The notes beneath the pieces are model-generated. The model searched no databases and was not told where the DNA came from. It worked only from the letters and a program-made list of their open reading frames with translations. Both the position numbers and the translations under genes were made by a program. Below, piece by piece: positions 26,764 to 35,376 of a stretch of DNA of 64,000 bases; within the stretch, counting starts at the first letter, position 1; each line of letters starts with the position of its first letter. The DNA lies in contig NZ_CP034660.1 in the NCBI RefSeq assembly GCF_003971255.1, positions 3,906,001-3,970,000 of the forward strand. The letters run 5' to 3'. The stretch is from Colwellia sp. Arc7-635 (lineage in GTDB: Bacteria > Pseudomonadota > Gammaproteobacteria > Enterobacterales > Alteromonadaceae).

Positions 26764-29244
26764 ATGGACGTAAACGAAAGTTTTTTAAAATCTTCATTTG
26801 ATGAAGAGTATTTATATTCGATTAATCGCAATAGCTTCAATAAAGAGCCATCAGTATCAATTTTTAAAAGGCTATACAAAGATAAATTAGAAAAAGAAAA
26901 TAGCTTTTATATTGTACTAGGTACAGATTCAGGCTTGTTGCTAAGTTATATACTACTGCAAGAAGTACCAGATGATACACGTTATCTCTTTATTGAACTG
27001 CCTCATGTTATCGAGCAACTTAAGCATAAATTTGATTTTTCAGATTTACCAGAACACATTGATATTTGTCCAATAGATGACTGGCAAGACAAAGCGGGAG
27101 ACTTTGGTATAGAGTTGTATTTGTTTAAAGACAAGTGTCAGTATATTAAGTCTTTAGCGGCAATAGATTCATACTTGCCAGCCTACAATAGCGCTATTTT
27201 GTCGTTTGAGCAGGATTTTCAAAGCTTACGTTTTTTTACGCGTGCAACCTTAGCTGTTTCGCCATTTATGGATACACAACTAAAAAACATTTGTGAAAAC
27301 AGCAATCCGGCCTATGTACTCAAAGATCAATTTAAAACAGAGACTTGTGTATTATTAGCGGGTGGGCCTTCATTAGATGAAAGTATTGATTGGCTAAAAA
27401 GCAATCAGGATAGTATTGTCATAATGGCAGTTTCCCGTATTGCAAAGAAATTACTACAAGTCGGTCTTATACCTGACATTGTCGTCTCAGTAGATCCCTT
27501 TGAAATCAGTTTCGATGTTTCAAAAGAACAGTTACTTTTCCCTGATTCAGTGCTTTTTATTCATAGTAACAACGTTACTCCTTTCTTGTTAGGACAATGG
27601 CCAGGTAAAAATGTCTTCATGGATCGCCGATATCCTTGGGATGTTGAGGACGATGAAAAGAATTTAATGTCCTGCGGTCCAACCGTTACAAATACAGCGC
27701 TGAAAGCCGCAATTGATATGGGTTTTAGTAATATCTTACTTTCTGGTGTTGATTTGTGTTTTTCAGAAAAAGGAGTCACTCATGCATCAGGCAGCAACGA
27801 GGCTAAAATTGGCCCAACGCTTGGGCAATCAGGCAAATGGGTAGAAACCTATCGTGGTAATACCGTCGAAACTTTAATTGTTTTCGAACAAGCTGCTGAA
27901 GGGCTTTCAGTCGAAGCATTAAGAGCGAAAGAACAAGAAACTGATATTTATAACCTATCAGCTAATGCGGCAAAAATTAAGCACATCACCCATATTCCAA
28001 CTTCAGCACTTAGCTTTACCAACGAGCACTGCCAATTTAAAGAAAAAGTTAATCAACTGATTCCCACGAAGCCTACTCACGCTATTGTACAAGATTATAA
28101 TGAAGTGCTATCTCAGGTTAAAAAAACACTTGCAGATATAAAGACAATTGCTCTGCTAGCAAAAGATGCCTTAAAAGCTAACAACAAGCTTTTTGAAAAT
28201 AAAGGACAAGAGACTGAGAACTTTAAGTATAAAGTTCAGATGGACAAGATTGAAAAAAAATTAAATACAAAATTTAAAAAAACAGCCAAGTTTGTCAAAA
28301 ATTTTGGTATTGATAAGTTTATTGCTTCTGCACAGACCAACTCTTCAACAGAGTGGTCTAATGATAAAGTTGAAGAAACAGGACGCTTATATTATCAAGC
28401 TTATATTGACACTTGTAACAGCTTAATCATTCATTTGGAAAGCACGAGAATAAGAATTTTAAGCCGTATTGAAGAGCAAAAACCTCATGCTAATGTTTCT
28501 ACTTTATTAGCCCAGTGGCAAAAAGATAAAATACCTGGTCGGGCAAAAAACTGGTTAAAAGCAAAACAACAGGACGTTAATCAGTATTCAGATGAAATCA
28601 AAGAAACCTTTGCTACCTTTGAGCAACAATTTAAAGACGTTATCGCAAATGAAGATACTCGCCATCTAGCGCGGACTAAAAGCGAAGCCTCTCTGCACGG
28701 TGTTAGACGAAAAATAATTACCCTTTTTCATCAAAAAAATATTGATGCTTTAAAAACCTTAGCTCAAAGCCTTAAGTTACATATGCAAACGAATAGTGAA
28801 GCCACATCACTCTATCATCTATGTTTAGCATATTTTTTTACTGCAGATAAAAGTGAAGCTTTGGCACTCGAAAATTTTGAATTATTGCCAAATGATGAAA
28901 TTTTAGAGGATGAATTACAACAGATTGCCGCTATTGCTTTTAAACTAGAAAATTATAGCTTGGCCAAAGCTTGTCTAAATCAATTATCAGTTATAGCCAA
29001 AATATACATTCCACAACATGCTAAATTGTTACTGCTGTTGGGTGAGAAAGAGGCTGCTATCGAATGTTACACAACATTTTTACAAAAACATCCTGAAGAT
29101 ACTTTTATTTGGTGTAGTTTAGGTGTGTTTAACTTTGATATTGGCGCTATAGAAGCCGCTAGATTTGCCTTTGAGAGAGTGCTAGCGACGGAGAGTGATA
29201 ATAGCCGAGCAAAGATTTATATGGAGAAAATAAGCGCTGAATAA
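26764..29244 (+). CDS. Maf-type flagellin glycosyltransferase with TPR-like tail
   Basis: An 826-residue motility-associated factor. Maf proteins of Campylobacter, Aeromonas and Magnetospirillum transfer nonulosonic acids onto flagellin. An N-terminal domain (1-180) is followed by the DUF115 core: CVLLAGGPSLDES at 195-207, IVIMAVSRIAKKLLQVGLIP, IVVSVDPFE at 239-247, MSCGPTVTNTALKAA and LLSGVDLCFSEKGVTHASGS. After a coiled region (450-640), the last 170 residues show helix pairs like TPRs (AKLLLLLGEKEAAIECYTTF, FIWCSLGVFNFDIGAIEAAR). The CMP-nonulosonic acid genes lie next door in the opposite direction. The TPR tail may recognise flagellin or chaperone; that is inference. Confidence 0.85.
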   Translation: MDVNESFLKSSFDEEYLYSINRNSFNKEPSVSIFKRLYKDKLEKENSFYIVLGTDSGLLLSYILLQEVPDDTRYLFIELPHVIEQLKHKFDFSDLPEHIDICPIDDWQDKAGDFGIELYLFKDKCQYIKSLAAIDSYLPAYNSAILSFEQDFQSLRFFTRATLAVSPFMDTQLKNICENSNPAYVLKDQFKTETCVLLAGGPSLDESIDWLKSNQDSIVIMAVSRIAKKLLQVGLIPDIVVSVDPFEISFDVSKEQLLFPDSVLFIHSNNVTPFLLGQWPGKNVFMDRRYPWDVEDDEKNLMSCGPTVTNTALKAAIDMGFSNILLSGVDLCFSEKGVTHASGSNEAKIGPTLGQSGKWVETYRGNTVETLIVFEQAAEGLSVEALRAKEQETDIYNLSANAAKIKHITHIPTSALSFTNEHCQFKEKVNQLIPTKPTHAIVQDYNEVLSQVKKTLADIKTIALLAKDALKANNKLFENKGQETENFKYKVQMDKIEKKLNTKFKKTAKFVKNFGIDKFIASAQTNSSTEWSNDKVEETGRLYYQAYIDTCNSLIIHLESTRIRILSRIEEQKPHANVSTLLAQWQKDKIPGRAKNWLKAKQQDVNQYSDEIKETFATFEQQFKDVIANEDTRHLARTKSEASLHGVRRKIITLFHQKNIDALKTLAQSLKLHMQTNSEATSLYHLCLAYFFTADKSEALALENFELLPNDEILEDELQQIAAIAFKLENYSLAKACLNQLSVIAKIYIPQHAKLLLLLGEKEAAIECYTTFLQKHPEDTFIWCSLGVFNFDIGAIEAARFAFERVLATESDNSRAKIYMEKISAE

Positions 29245-29270
29245 TAAATAACTTAATAATAAATAACTTA
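29241..29270 (+). repeat. 15-base tandem duplication at the end of the maf gene
   Basis: ATAATAAATAACTTA occurs twice in direct succession. The first copy contains the maf stop codon. It looks like simple replication slippage in AT-rich DNA. Confidence 0.85.
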
Positions 29271-29279
29271 ATAAATTGT

Positions 29280-29307
29280 AGCTCGACCTGTGTTGATCAG
29301 TCGAGCT
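29280..29307. terminator. Bidirectional terminator between maf and legF
   Basis: AGCTCGAC and GTCGAGCT form a perfect 8-pair stem, extended by TG/CA with a bulged C, in the 86-base gap between two converging genes. T-rich DNA follows on both sides (GTATTTA on plus, ACAATTTATT on minus), so it can serve both transcripts, though neither T-run is long. Confidence 0.75.
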
Positions 29308-29330
29308 GTATTTACTAAGATAAAAACAAA

Positions 29331-30062
29331 CTACCCACCTCTTCGTTCAGCAAGTAATAGCCCTGCTAATTTAAAGTCGAGAGGACTATCAATATCAATT
29401 GAGGATTCTTTTGCCATTTTATAAGCGAAAATATTTTCGTCTAAAAAGAAGCTTTTTTCCTGCAATAGTTTATCTGTTTGTGCAATGTATACCGCACCAT
29501 TAAGTCGAAAATAATCAGGTAGCGCCTGACTGCGAGGGTTATTCTTTACGAATGCAGGAAGGAAGTCCTCCATACTAGCATTTGCATCGAGCGTATTACT
29601 CCACAGTGGTGAATGATCGCATTCACAAACACTGATAACGGCATCTGCATTTTTTGCGATTAACGTCTCGATGGCACCGTCAATATCTTCCACTGTTCTT
29701 AATGGCGAGGTTGGCTGCAACCAAAGAATATAGTCGTATTTTTTTTTCACTGAATCTAAGTGTGCTAGTGCGTGTTCAATGACATCAATTGCTGTAGATT
29801 TATCGCCAGCAAAAACTTCTGGTCGCATAAATGGCACGGGGAGCCCACAATTTTCAGCTATTAGCGCAATTTCCTCGCTATCGGTACTAATTACTATATC
29901 GGTCAAATATCGACATTGCTTTGCTGCTTCGATAGTCCATTGGATTAAAGGCTTATTAAACAAAATCTTACTATTCTTCCCAGGCAGTCTTTTACTGCCG
30001 GCTCGTGCAGGTATAATCGCTAAAATACGCTTATCTAGCATGCTTTCATTGAAACTAACCAT
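29331..30062 (-). CDS. legF: CMP-nonulosonic acid synthetase (legionaminate/pseudaminate cytidylyltransferase type)
   Basis: It activates a sialic-acid-like sugar with CTP to give the CMP-sugar used by Maf transferases. The motif ILAIIPARAGSKRLPGKN is the nucleotide-binding start of the NeuA/PseF/LegF family; DIVISTDSEEIA, WLQPTSPLRTVEDIDGAI and YFRLNGAVYIA follow. I choose the ATG at 30062: it overlaps the ptmE stop by 8 bases and sits 8 bases after AGGTGG, giving 243 residues; a longer frame to 30122 has no support. With LegB, LegG, LegI and PtmE homologues upstream, legionaminic acid is the likeliest product. PseF is the main alternative. Confidence 0.85.
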   Translation of the reverse strand: MVSFNESMLDKRILAIIPARAGSKRLPGKNSKILFNKPLIQWTIEAAKQCRYLTDIVISTDSEEIALIAENCGLPVPFMRPEVFAGDKSTAIDVIEHALAHLDSVKKKYDYILWLQPTSPLRTVEDIDGAIETLIAKNADAVISVCECDHSPLWSNTLDANASMEDFLPAFVKNNPRSQALPDYFRLNGAVYIAQTDKLLQEKSFFLDENIFAYKMAKESSIDIDSPLDFKLAGLLLAERRGG

Positions 30063-31116
30063 CAAACCGTCCACCTTGCATAACATCTTTTTGTGCTTGA
30101 TAAAAATCAACCATTTTACCAATATCTAGCCAATATTCATGCACGGGAAACATTGCGACATAATGCTCATTGTTAATGGCTGTTTCAATTAAATCGGTCA
30201 TATCAACGCGTTGATTTTCATCGACAGTTTTAATCAATTTTTGGCTAACAACATAAACACCTGCATTGATAAAATATTTATGAACTGGTTTTTCAACTAA
30301 GCTAATTATTCTATTATCATTAGCTTCTACAACACCATACGGCACTTGATATTCATCTTCTCTTACACACATAGTGCAGATAGGTTGATGTTGATTGTGA
30401 TACTCTAAGAGCTGCTCAAAATCTATTTTAGTGAGCACGTCACCATTCATCATAATAATAGGTAAATCAGGCAAGTTCTTTGGCAGTAAGCCTAAGCTTC
30501 CGCCAGTGCCTAAAGGCGTATCTTCATGGACATAATGAATATCGACATTCCATTTTTCACCATCACCAAAGTGTAATCGTATTGCTTCGGGCATATAATG
30601 CGTTGAGATGTAAAACTGATGAAAACCACAGCTAATAAAATTTTCTAAAATAGTTTCAAGTATTGGCTTATCGCCCAGCTTTAATAGCGGCTTGGGGCAG
30701 TTGTCTGTCAGGGGTTTTAGCCGAGTACCAAAACCTCCGGCCATAAGGAATACGGGGTTATTATAACGTTTTGCATCCATGGCTTTTTGCAAGGTTTCTA
30801 AACCTACCACGACACCATTTTTGACAATGGGAATTGCAGTCAGTCCTTTCGAATTCATCATATTCAGCAATTTAATACGTGATGTATTTGGCGGGGCAAC
30901 TAATGGAGTTTTATGCATAACCTCTTGAATTTCCGAGTTCATGCTTAAGTGTTTAATCAGGGCTCGTCTAATGTCACCATCAGTAACTACGCCAAGTAAT
31001 TGGCAGTTACTATCGACAACCAAAGCTAACTTTAGCGCGCCTTTATCAATAACAGAAATCGTTTCTTCCATTGATGTATCAGGCGATACAAGAATCTCTT
31101 GCCATTTATGCCCCAT
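30055..31116 (-). CDS. ptmE: CBS-domain sugar-phosphate nucleotidyltransferase (PtmE-like)
   Basis: A two-part protein. Residues about 8-118 form a CBS pair (LALVVDSNCQLLGVVTDGDI, TAIPIVKNGVVVGLETL). Residues 120-353 form a nucleotidyltransferase with the signature FLMAGGFGTRLKPLTDNCPK, IMMNGDVLTKIDF and LVEKP. This layout matches PtmE of Campylobacter jejuni, which makes the GDP-amino sugar that feeds legionaminic acid synthesis. The CBS pair may sense nucleotides. Its stop codon overlaps the legF start, and a 115-base gap separates it from legI. The exact sugar and nucleotide cannot be read from sequence. Confidence 0.82.
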   Translation of the reverse strand: MGHKWQEILVSPDTSMEETISVIDKGALKLALVVDSNCQLLGVVTDGDIRRALIKHLSMNSEIQEVMHKTPLVAPPNTSRIKLLNMMNSKGLTAIPIVKNGVVVGLETLQKAMDAKRYNNPVFLMAGGFGTRLKPLTDNCPKPLLKLGDKPILETILENFISCGFHQFYISTHYMPEAIRLHFGDGEKWNVDIHYVHEDTPLGTGGSLGLLPKNLPDLPIIMMNGDVLTKIDFEQLLEYHNQHQPICTMCVREDEYQVPYGVVEANDNRIISLVEKPVHKYFINAGVYVVSQKLIKTVDENQRVDMTDLIETAINNEHYVAMFPVHEYWLDIGKMVDFYQAQKDVMQGGRFDG

Positions 31117-31231
31117 ACTTTACTCCCCGATATTTAGCGTGTTACCACTATAATAATGATTAAATAAGTGTTTAATTATAAAAATGTAAATTTTAATAAA
31201 AGTAATACAAGTATTACGCCAACACAGCCGA

Positions 31232-32317
31232 TTAAGGCGTGATTAAATCACCATTTTGATAGTTTTTATTTGCTTTACTGCCAAGCATATCAAAGTAATT
31301 AACCGGTGAAATCCCATTACCAGGTCTTAATACGGTTAAATTATCAGCCGTATAACACTCTCCTTTGACTATCGGTTTAAGGGCAACAATGCTTTTACGA
31401 GCAACAGAGATATTTTTATGTTCGCTTAGACTTGGTATTTTCTCTTTGTTACCAAGAGCTAGTTCTACCTGTCTGATATTTTTTACCATTTGTTTTAATT
31501 CTTCTGGCTCGATAGATGCTTTATGATCGGGTCCAGGCATATTTCGATTAAGTGTAAAATGCTTTTCAATGATCACAGCGCCATTAGCCACAGCAATAAT
31601 AGGGATTAAAATACCTTCTGTATGATCAGAGTAACCGACAGGTAAACCAAATCTCTCTTTCATTAACTCCATTGCTTTCAGGTTAATTTCTTCAATAGGT
31701 GCGGGGTACTCAGTGGTACAATGTAGTAGAGAAACATGCTGAGCGAGTAATTTCTTTCCCTCAATAGAGTGATAAGCGTTTATAAACGCAGATAAGCTTG
31801 GTTTATTCTTTCTTTCTGCAGCATTTAAAAAGCCAAAAGCAACGACACCCAATGCTTGCTCTATATCAGCTAATGTCGCCATGCCGGTTGAAATAATAAG
31901 GCGCTTTCCGGCATAAGCATGCTCAAGCAACAATGGTGTATTTGTTAGCTCACCAGAGGGTACCTTTAATACTTGTAAATCTATTTCACTCACTAAAAAC
32001 TGTAAACTTTCGTCATCAAATGCCGTTGATAAATATTCAATGCCCTTGTGTTGGCAATAATCACGAACTAACAAATGTTGCTCAAAGCTCAGTTCAAGTT
32101 TTTTTAGCATAGAATATTGTGATTCAACTTTATTAGTATTGATACTTTGATAGCACGCCTGCTTGGCCTGCTGTGTAACAAGCTTTTCGGCTTTAAAGGT
32201 CTGAAATTTAATGATATCAACCTTGGCATCAACCGCCGCATCAACTAATTGGTAAGCAATATCCAATTGTCCGTTATGATTAACACCTGCCTCTGCAATA
32301 ATTAATGTTGAATGCAC
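31232..32317 (-). CDS. legI: Legionaminic/N-acetylneuraminic acid synthase (NeuB family)
   Basis: It condenses phosphoenolpyruvate with a six-carbon amino sugar to make a nine-carbon nonulosonic acid. The 361-residue protein begins LIIAEAGVNHNGQLDIAYQL, continues with IIKFQTFKAEKLVT, LKVPSGELTNTPLL, ISTGMATLADIEQAL and HCTTEYPAP, then GYSDHTEGI and IIEKHFTLNRNMPGPDHKAS, all NeuB-family motifs. The C-terminal SAF (antifreeze-like) domain (SIVALKPIVKGECYTADNLT, LRPGNGISP) is complete. It lies 31 bases after legG. Choice of legionaminic over sialic acid rests on the neighbours. Confidence 0.87.
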   Translation of the reverse strand: MHSTLIIAEAGVNHNGQLDIAYQLVDAAVDAKVDIIKFQTFKAEKLVTQQAKQACYQSINTNKVESQYSMLKKLELSFEQHLLVRDYCQHKGIEYLSTAFDDESLQFLVSEIDLQVLKVPSGELTNTPLLLEHAYAGKRLIISTGMATLADIEQALGVVAFGFLNAAERKNKPSLSAFINAYHSIEGKKLLAQHVSLLHCTTEYPAPIEEINLKAMELMKERFGLPVGYSDHTEGILIPIIAVANGAVIIEKHFTLNRNMPGPDHKASIEPEELKQMVKNIRQVELALGNKEKIPSLSEHKNISVARKSIVALKPIVKGECYTADNLTVLRPGNGISPVNYFDMLGSKANKNYQNGDLITP

Positions 32318-32348
32318 AATTACCTCTTTTGCTTGAATAGCATTTAGC

Positions 32349-33512
32349 TTATTTCGATGGGAGATTAAAAAAAGTTTTTTGAATTAAACCATCTAATTCA
32401 AGCGTTTTAAGTATCTTATATATCGCTTGTGATGCATCACCATTCCCGTAAGGGTTTTCCATTAATAGGATGCTTTTTTTAAAGTCTGGGGAAATGGCTT
32501 TACGAATGCCTGCAGTAATGTCATCAATACCATCACCGCAATGAATCACACTTTCACTGGCTATTCGTCCTTTTTGACGATCTCCAATGTTAACTGTTGG
32601 CACATTAAGTGATGGCGCTTCAATAATACCGCTGGAAGTATTCCCGACAACAGCCTCAGCGTGCTTCATAGCTGAAAGGTAGCGTAACGCGCCCAAATTT
32701 TTTACTAATAAAATTTGCTCTTGATGTTGTTCAGCATAAATTTTTAAATGCTCAATAATCTCATATCCAAAACTATCGGCGTTAGGATATGTAATAATAA
32801 CTTGAAAGCTAGTAAAGCACTCCATTGCCAATAGTAAATTTTTCAGCCCCTCAATAGCGCCATTTCTTGACAAAGTCACAGGGTGGTATGTTACTAAGAA
32901 ATAAGGTTTAGTTAATTTACCGGAAAAATGATTATTGAGTTCATCACGACTTAATAATTTTATTTTTTTTATACTATCAAGGCCAGGTGCACCGACATTA
33001 AAAACGTGCTTCGGGGATTCACCAAGTTGAATGACTCTTTTTCGATAAGGCTCTGTTGCGGTAAAATGTATATGCGACAACTTGGTAATTGCATGTCTTA
33101 TCGCATCATCATATGCCCCTTCAGTAATTTCACCACCATGTATATGAACAATAGGGACTTGATTAATCATAGCGGCCTGAGCAACACCTAACGCTTCATA
33201 TCTGTCGCCTAACAACACAATGGCATCAGGAGAATGCTTGACGATCGCATCAGCGGTCGTACTAATCGCTAAGGCTAATGATCTACTGACTGCATTTAAT
33301 GTGTCTGAAGGCACAAGAAAATCGAGCTGTTGTGTCACCGAAAAGCCATCAGCAATAATTTGATCAATGGTATGACCAAATTCATGAGATAGATGCGTGC
33401 CACCAACAAAAAGTTGTAGATTAATATTCTCATCTTGCTGTAAAAACTTTAACAGCCAATACAATAAACTATATTCAGCACGCGTACCGGTGAACACCGC
33501 TATATTCTTCAT
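32349..33512 (-). CDS. legG: Hydrolysing NDP-sugar 2-epimerase (NeuC/LegG family)
   Basis: It removes the nucleotide and inverts C2 of an activated amino sugar to give the free sugar used by LegI. The 387-residue protein starts NIAVFTGTRAEYSLLYWLLK, then IVLLGDRYEALGVAQAA, PIVHIHGGEITEGAYDDAIR, YHPVT and GNTSSGIIEAPSLNVPTVNI, the standard NeuC/WecB-like motifs. In the legionaminic route the substrate is a GDP-linked 2,4-diacetamido sugar; in the sialic route it is UDP-GlcNAc. The presence of LegB and PtmE homologues favours the former. It is 23 bases after legB. Confidence 0.86.
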   Translation of the reverse strand: MKNIAVFTGTRAEYSLLYWLLKFLQQDENINLQLFVGGTHLSHEFGHTIDQIIADGFSVTQQLDFLVPSDTLNAVSRSLALAISTTADAIVKHSPDAIVLLGDRYEALGVAQAAMINQVPIVHIHGGEITEGAYDDAIRHAITKLSHIHFTATEPYRKRVIQLGESPKHVFNVGAPGLDSIKKIKLLSRDELNNHFSGKLTKPYFLVTYHPVTLSRNGAIEGLKNLLLAMECFTSFQVIITYPNADSFGYEIIEHLKIYAEQHQEQILLVKNLGALRYLSAMKHAEAVVGNTSSGIIEAPSLNVPTVNIGDRQKGRIASESVIHCGDGIDDITAGIRKAISPDFKKSILLMENPYGNGDASQAIYKILKTLELDGLIQKTFFNLPSK

Positions 33513-33535
33513 TTTACTGTGCCTTAAGTAATAAT

Positions 33536-34522
33536 TTAGACATTATAAATGTTATGTTTGTATTGACTTAAATTCTCAGGTTTAGTGAACCAATTAACCG
33601 TCTCAATTAACCCTTGTTTAATTGAAAATTCAGGCTTAAATCCCGTTAATGCCATCATTTTTTTATTATCACACCAAAGTCTAAATACTTCTGATTTTTC
33701 AGGACGAATTCTTTGCTCGTCTGTGACAAACTCAACATCACTTTGCATGATATCTTTAATTAAATTTAAGGTATCAGCCATACTAATTTCGAAGTTTGAA
33801 CCGACATTAACAACTTCACCAATCGTTTTTTCACTTTCTGCTACTGCTAAAAATCCTCGGCAAGTATCTGTAACATAATTAAAATCACGAGTAGGCGACA
33901 GATCACCTAATTTAATTTTCTGCTCGCCGTTTGCAATCTGACTAATAATGGTTGGAATAATAGCTCGGGCAGACTGTCGTGGACCATAGGTGTTAAACGG
34001 TCGAACAATACTCAATGGTAAATTAAACGCGTTATAAAAACTCATGGCCATGGCATCAGCACCTATTTTAGATGCACTATAAGGTGACTGGGCTTGTAAG
34101 GGATGTTTTTCATCAATGGGGACATACTGCGCGGTGCCATACACTTCACTTGTTGAAGTATGAATGAAGCGGCTGACGTTATTATCCAATGCGGACTGAC
34201 ATAGGTTCAATGTGCCTGTGACATTAGTTTCGACGTAACTTTGCGGAGCACTATAGGAATAAGGTATTGCTATTAAAGCAGCTAAATGAAATACCACATC
34301 GATATCTCGTGTGATTTTTTGGCAAAAATGTGGGTCTCTAATATCACCACTGATAATATTTAAATTTTCGTGATTAGGAATACTTTCTAACCAACCCCAA
34401 AAATTAAAAGAATTATATTGTGCTAAAGCCGTTACTTGAAAATCATTAGCTAACAATAACTCAACAAGATGCGAGCCAATAAAACCATCTGCACCAGTAA
34501 CTAATACACGCTTTTTCAGCAT
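33536..34522 (-). CDS. legB: NAD-dependent sugar 4,6-dehydratase (LegB family)
   Basis: A short-chain dehydrogenase/reductase that would make a 4-keto-6-deoxy sugar nucleotide in the first committed step to legionaminic acid. The Rossmann motif VTGADGFIGSHL is at about 8-19, and the catalytic Tyr-Lys is in SPYSASKIGADA. The SFNFWGWLE stretch near residue 42 is, as I recall it, characteristic of LegB proteins. The length is 328 residues. It is the first sugar gene, 62 bases after the FliT-like gene and in the same direction, so it may be read from the fliD-fliS transcript. Confidence 0.85.
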   Translation of the reverse strand: MLKKRVLVTGADGFIGSHLVELLLANDFQVTALAQYNSFNFWGWLESIPNHENLNIISGDIRDPHFCQKITRDIDVVFHLAALIAIPYSYSAPQSYVETNVTGTLNLCQSALDNNVSRFIHTSTSEVYGTAQYVPIDEKHPLQAQSPYSASKIGADAMAMSFYNAFNLPLSIVRPFNTYGPRQSARAIIPTIISQIANGEQKIKLGDLSPTRDFNYVTDTCRGFLAVAESEKTIGEVVNVGSNFEISMADTLNLIKDIMQSDVEFVTDEQRIRPEKSEVFRLWCDNKKMMALTGFKPEFSIKQGLIETVNWFTKPENLSQYKHNIYNV

Positions 34523-34584
34523 AAATATAAATCCAAATAAATCAGTAAGTTTGTTGATAATATCACTGATTTAATTTGATGTAA

Positions 34585-34899
34585 TCATTCACTAAATTTT
34601 TGATAGATATTTAAAGCTTGTGTGCGTTTTTTTTGATGACTGCCGTCAGAAATAATTTCATTCTGACTTACATTAATAAGCTCAACCGCTTTACTATCTC
34701 GAATCTGAATGCTTAAAAGAAAATCGTGATAGTTTTCTGACATCGATTTATCTTTTTTCATCAAAAAATCAAGTTCCTCAAGCAATGTTAGTCGCTGTGC
34801 TAACAGCGAAGGACACAGTTCTTCATTGCTTGCTAATATCAACGCTTCGACTTGCTCAGACAAGTCATTTATTTGACTTGTTAAACGTTGAAATGACAA
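34585..34899 (-). CDS. FliT-like flagellar chaperone (FlaI position)
   Basis: A 104-residue, mainly helical, charged protein beginning MSFQRLTSQINDLSEQVEAL. It has no signal peptide or membrane segment. It starts one base after the fliS stop codon, the place held by FliT (the FliD chaperone) in enteric bacteria; Vibrio has FlaI near the same site. The sequence itself is not diagnostic, so the call rests on size, helix content and position. Confidence 0.68.
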   Translation of the reverse strand: MSFQRLTSQINDLSEQVEALILASNEELCPSLLAQRLTLLEELDFLMKKDKSMSENYHDFLLSIQIRDSKAVELINVSQNEIISDGSHQKKRTQALNIYQKFSE

Positions 34900-34900
34900 A

Positions 34901-35338
34901 TTATGCGCCTTCAGCTAGCTTATTTTTCTCAGATAATAGCGACAAACCTTCCTGCTTGCTACTTTCCGGCATAGCAAACCACGCGTCTCTTAACGGCTTT
35001 AGCATACCAACAACTTCAGGAAACGCTGATACATCCAAAGACACGCTAATATCTGCAAGTCGATCAATACAATAGCTGTACATTATATCAAAATTGTCTG
35101 ATATTTCAGGCTGGCTTTCAAAATCAAGAGACTTACGTAGTGCCTCTAAAATATTGATTGCTTTGGTTATTGATTTTGATTTAAGTTCGTAATCTTTACG
35201 CTCAATAGCGCCTTTTGCTACAGCAATTCCCTGTAGCATACCGTCAAACATCATTAGAATGATTTGATGTGGGTTTGATTCTAATAAACTACTATTTACG
35301 TCAACTTGCTTATAAGCTTTTAAATTTTGTCTCATCAC
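34901..35338 (-). CDS. fliS: FliS, flagellin export chaperone
   Basis: It binds the C-terminus of flagellin in the cytoplasm and prevents early polymerisation. The family core is clear: SNPHQIILMMFDGMLQGIA at about 21-39, then KGAIERKDYELKSKSITKAI. The 145-residue length is slightly longer than enteric FliS because of a C-terminal tail (EGLSLLSEKNKLAEGA). It is 38 bases after fliD. Confidence 0.95.
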   Translation of the reverse strand: MMRQNLKAYKQVDVNSSLLESNPHQIILMMFDGMLQGIAVAKGAIERKDYELKSKSITKAINILEALRKSLDFESQPEISDNFDIMYSYCIDRLADISVSLDVSAFPEVVGMLKPLRDAWFAMPESSKQEGLSLLSEKNKLAEGA

Positions 35339-35376
35339 TTTACTCCTACCATTGCTAATTCACTACGAAGAAACGC

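Noticed and set aside
29241-29270. Tandem repeat as the start of a CRISPR array or attachment site
   Set aside because: Only two 15-base copies with no spacers and no integrase nearby; simple slippage in AT-rich DNA explains it.
23488-34522. Glycosylation region as a recent transposon or phage insertion
   Set aside because: No transposase, integrase, direct repeats or phage genes were found, and base composition looks similar to the neighbours by eye.
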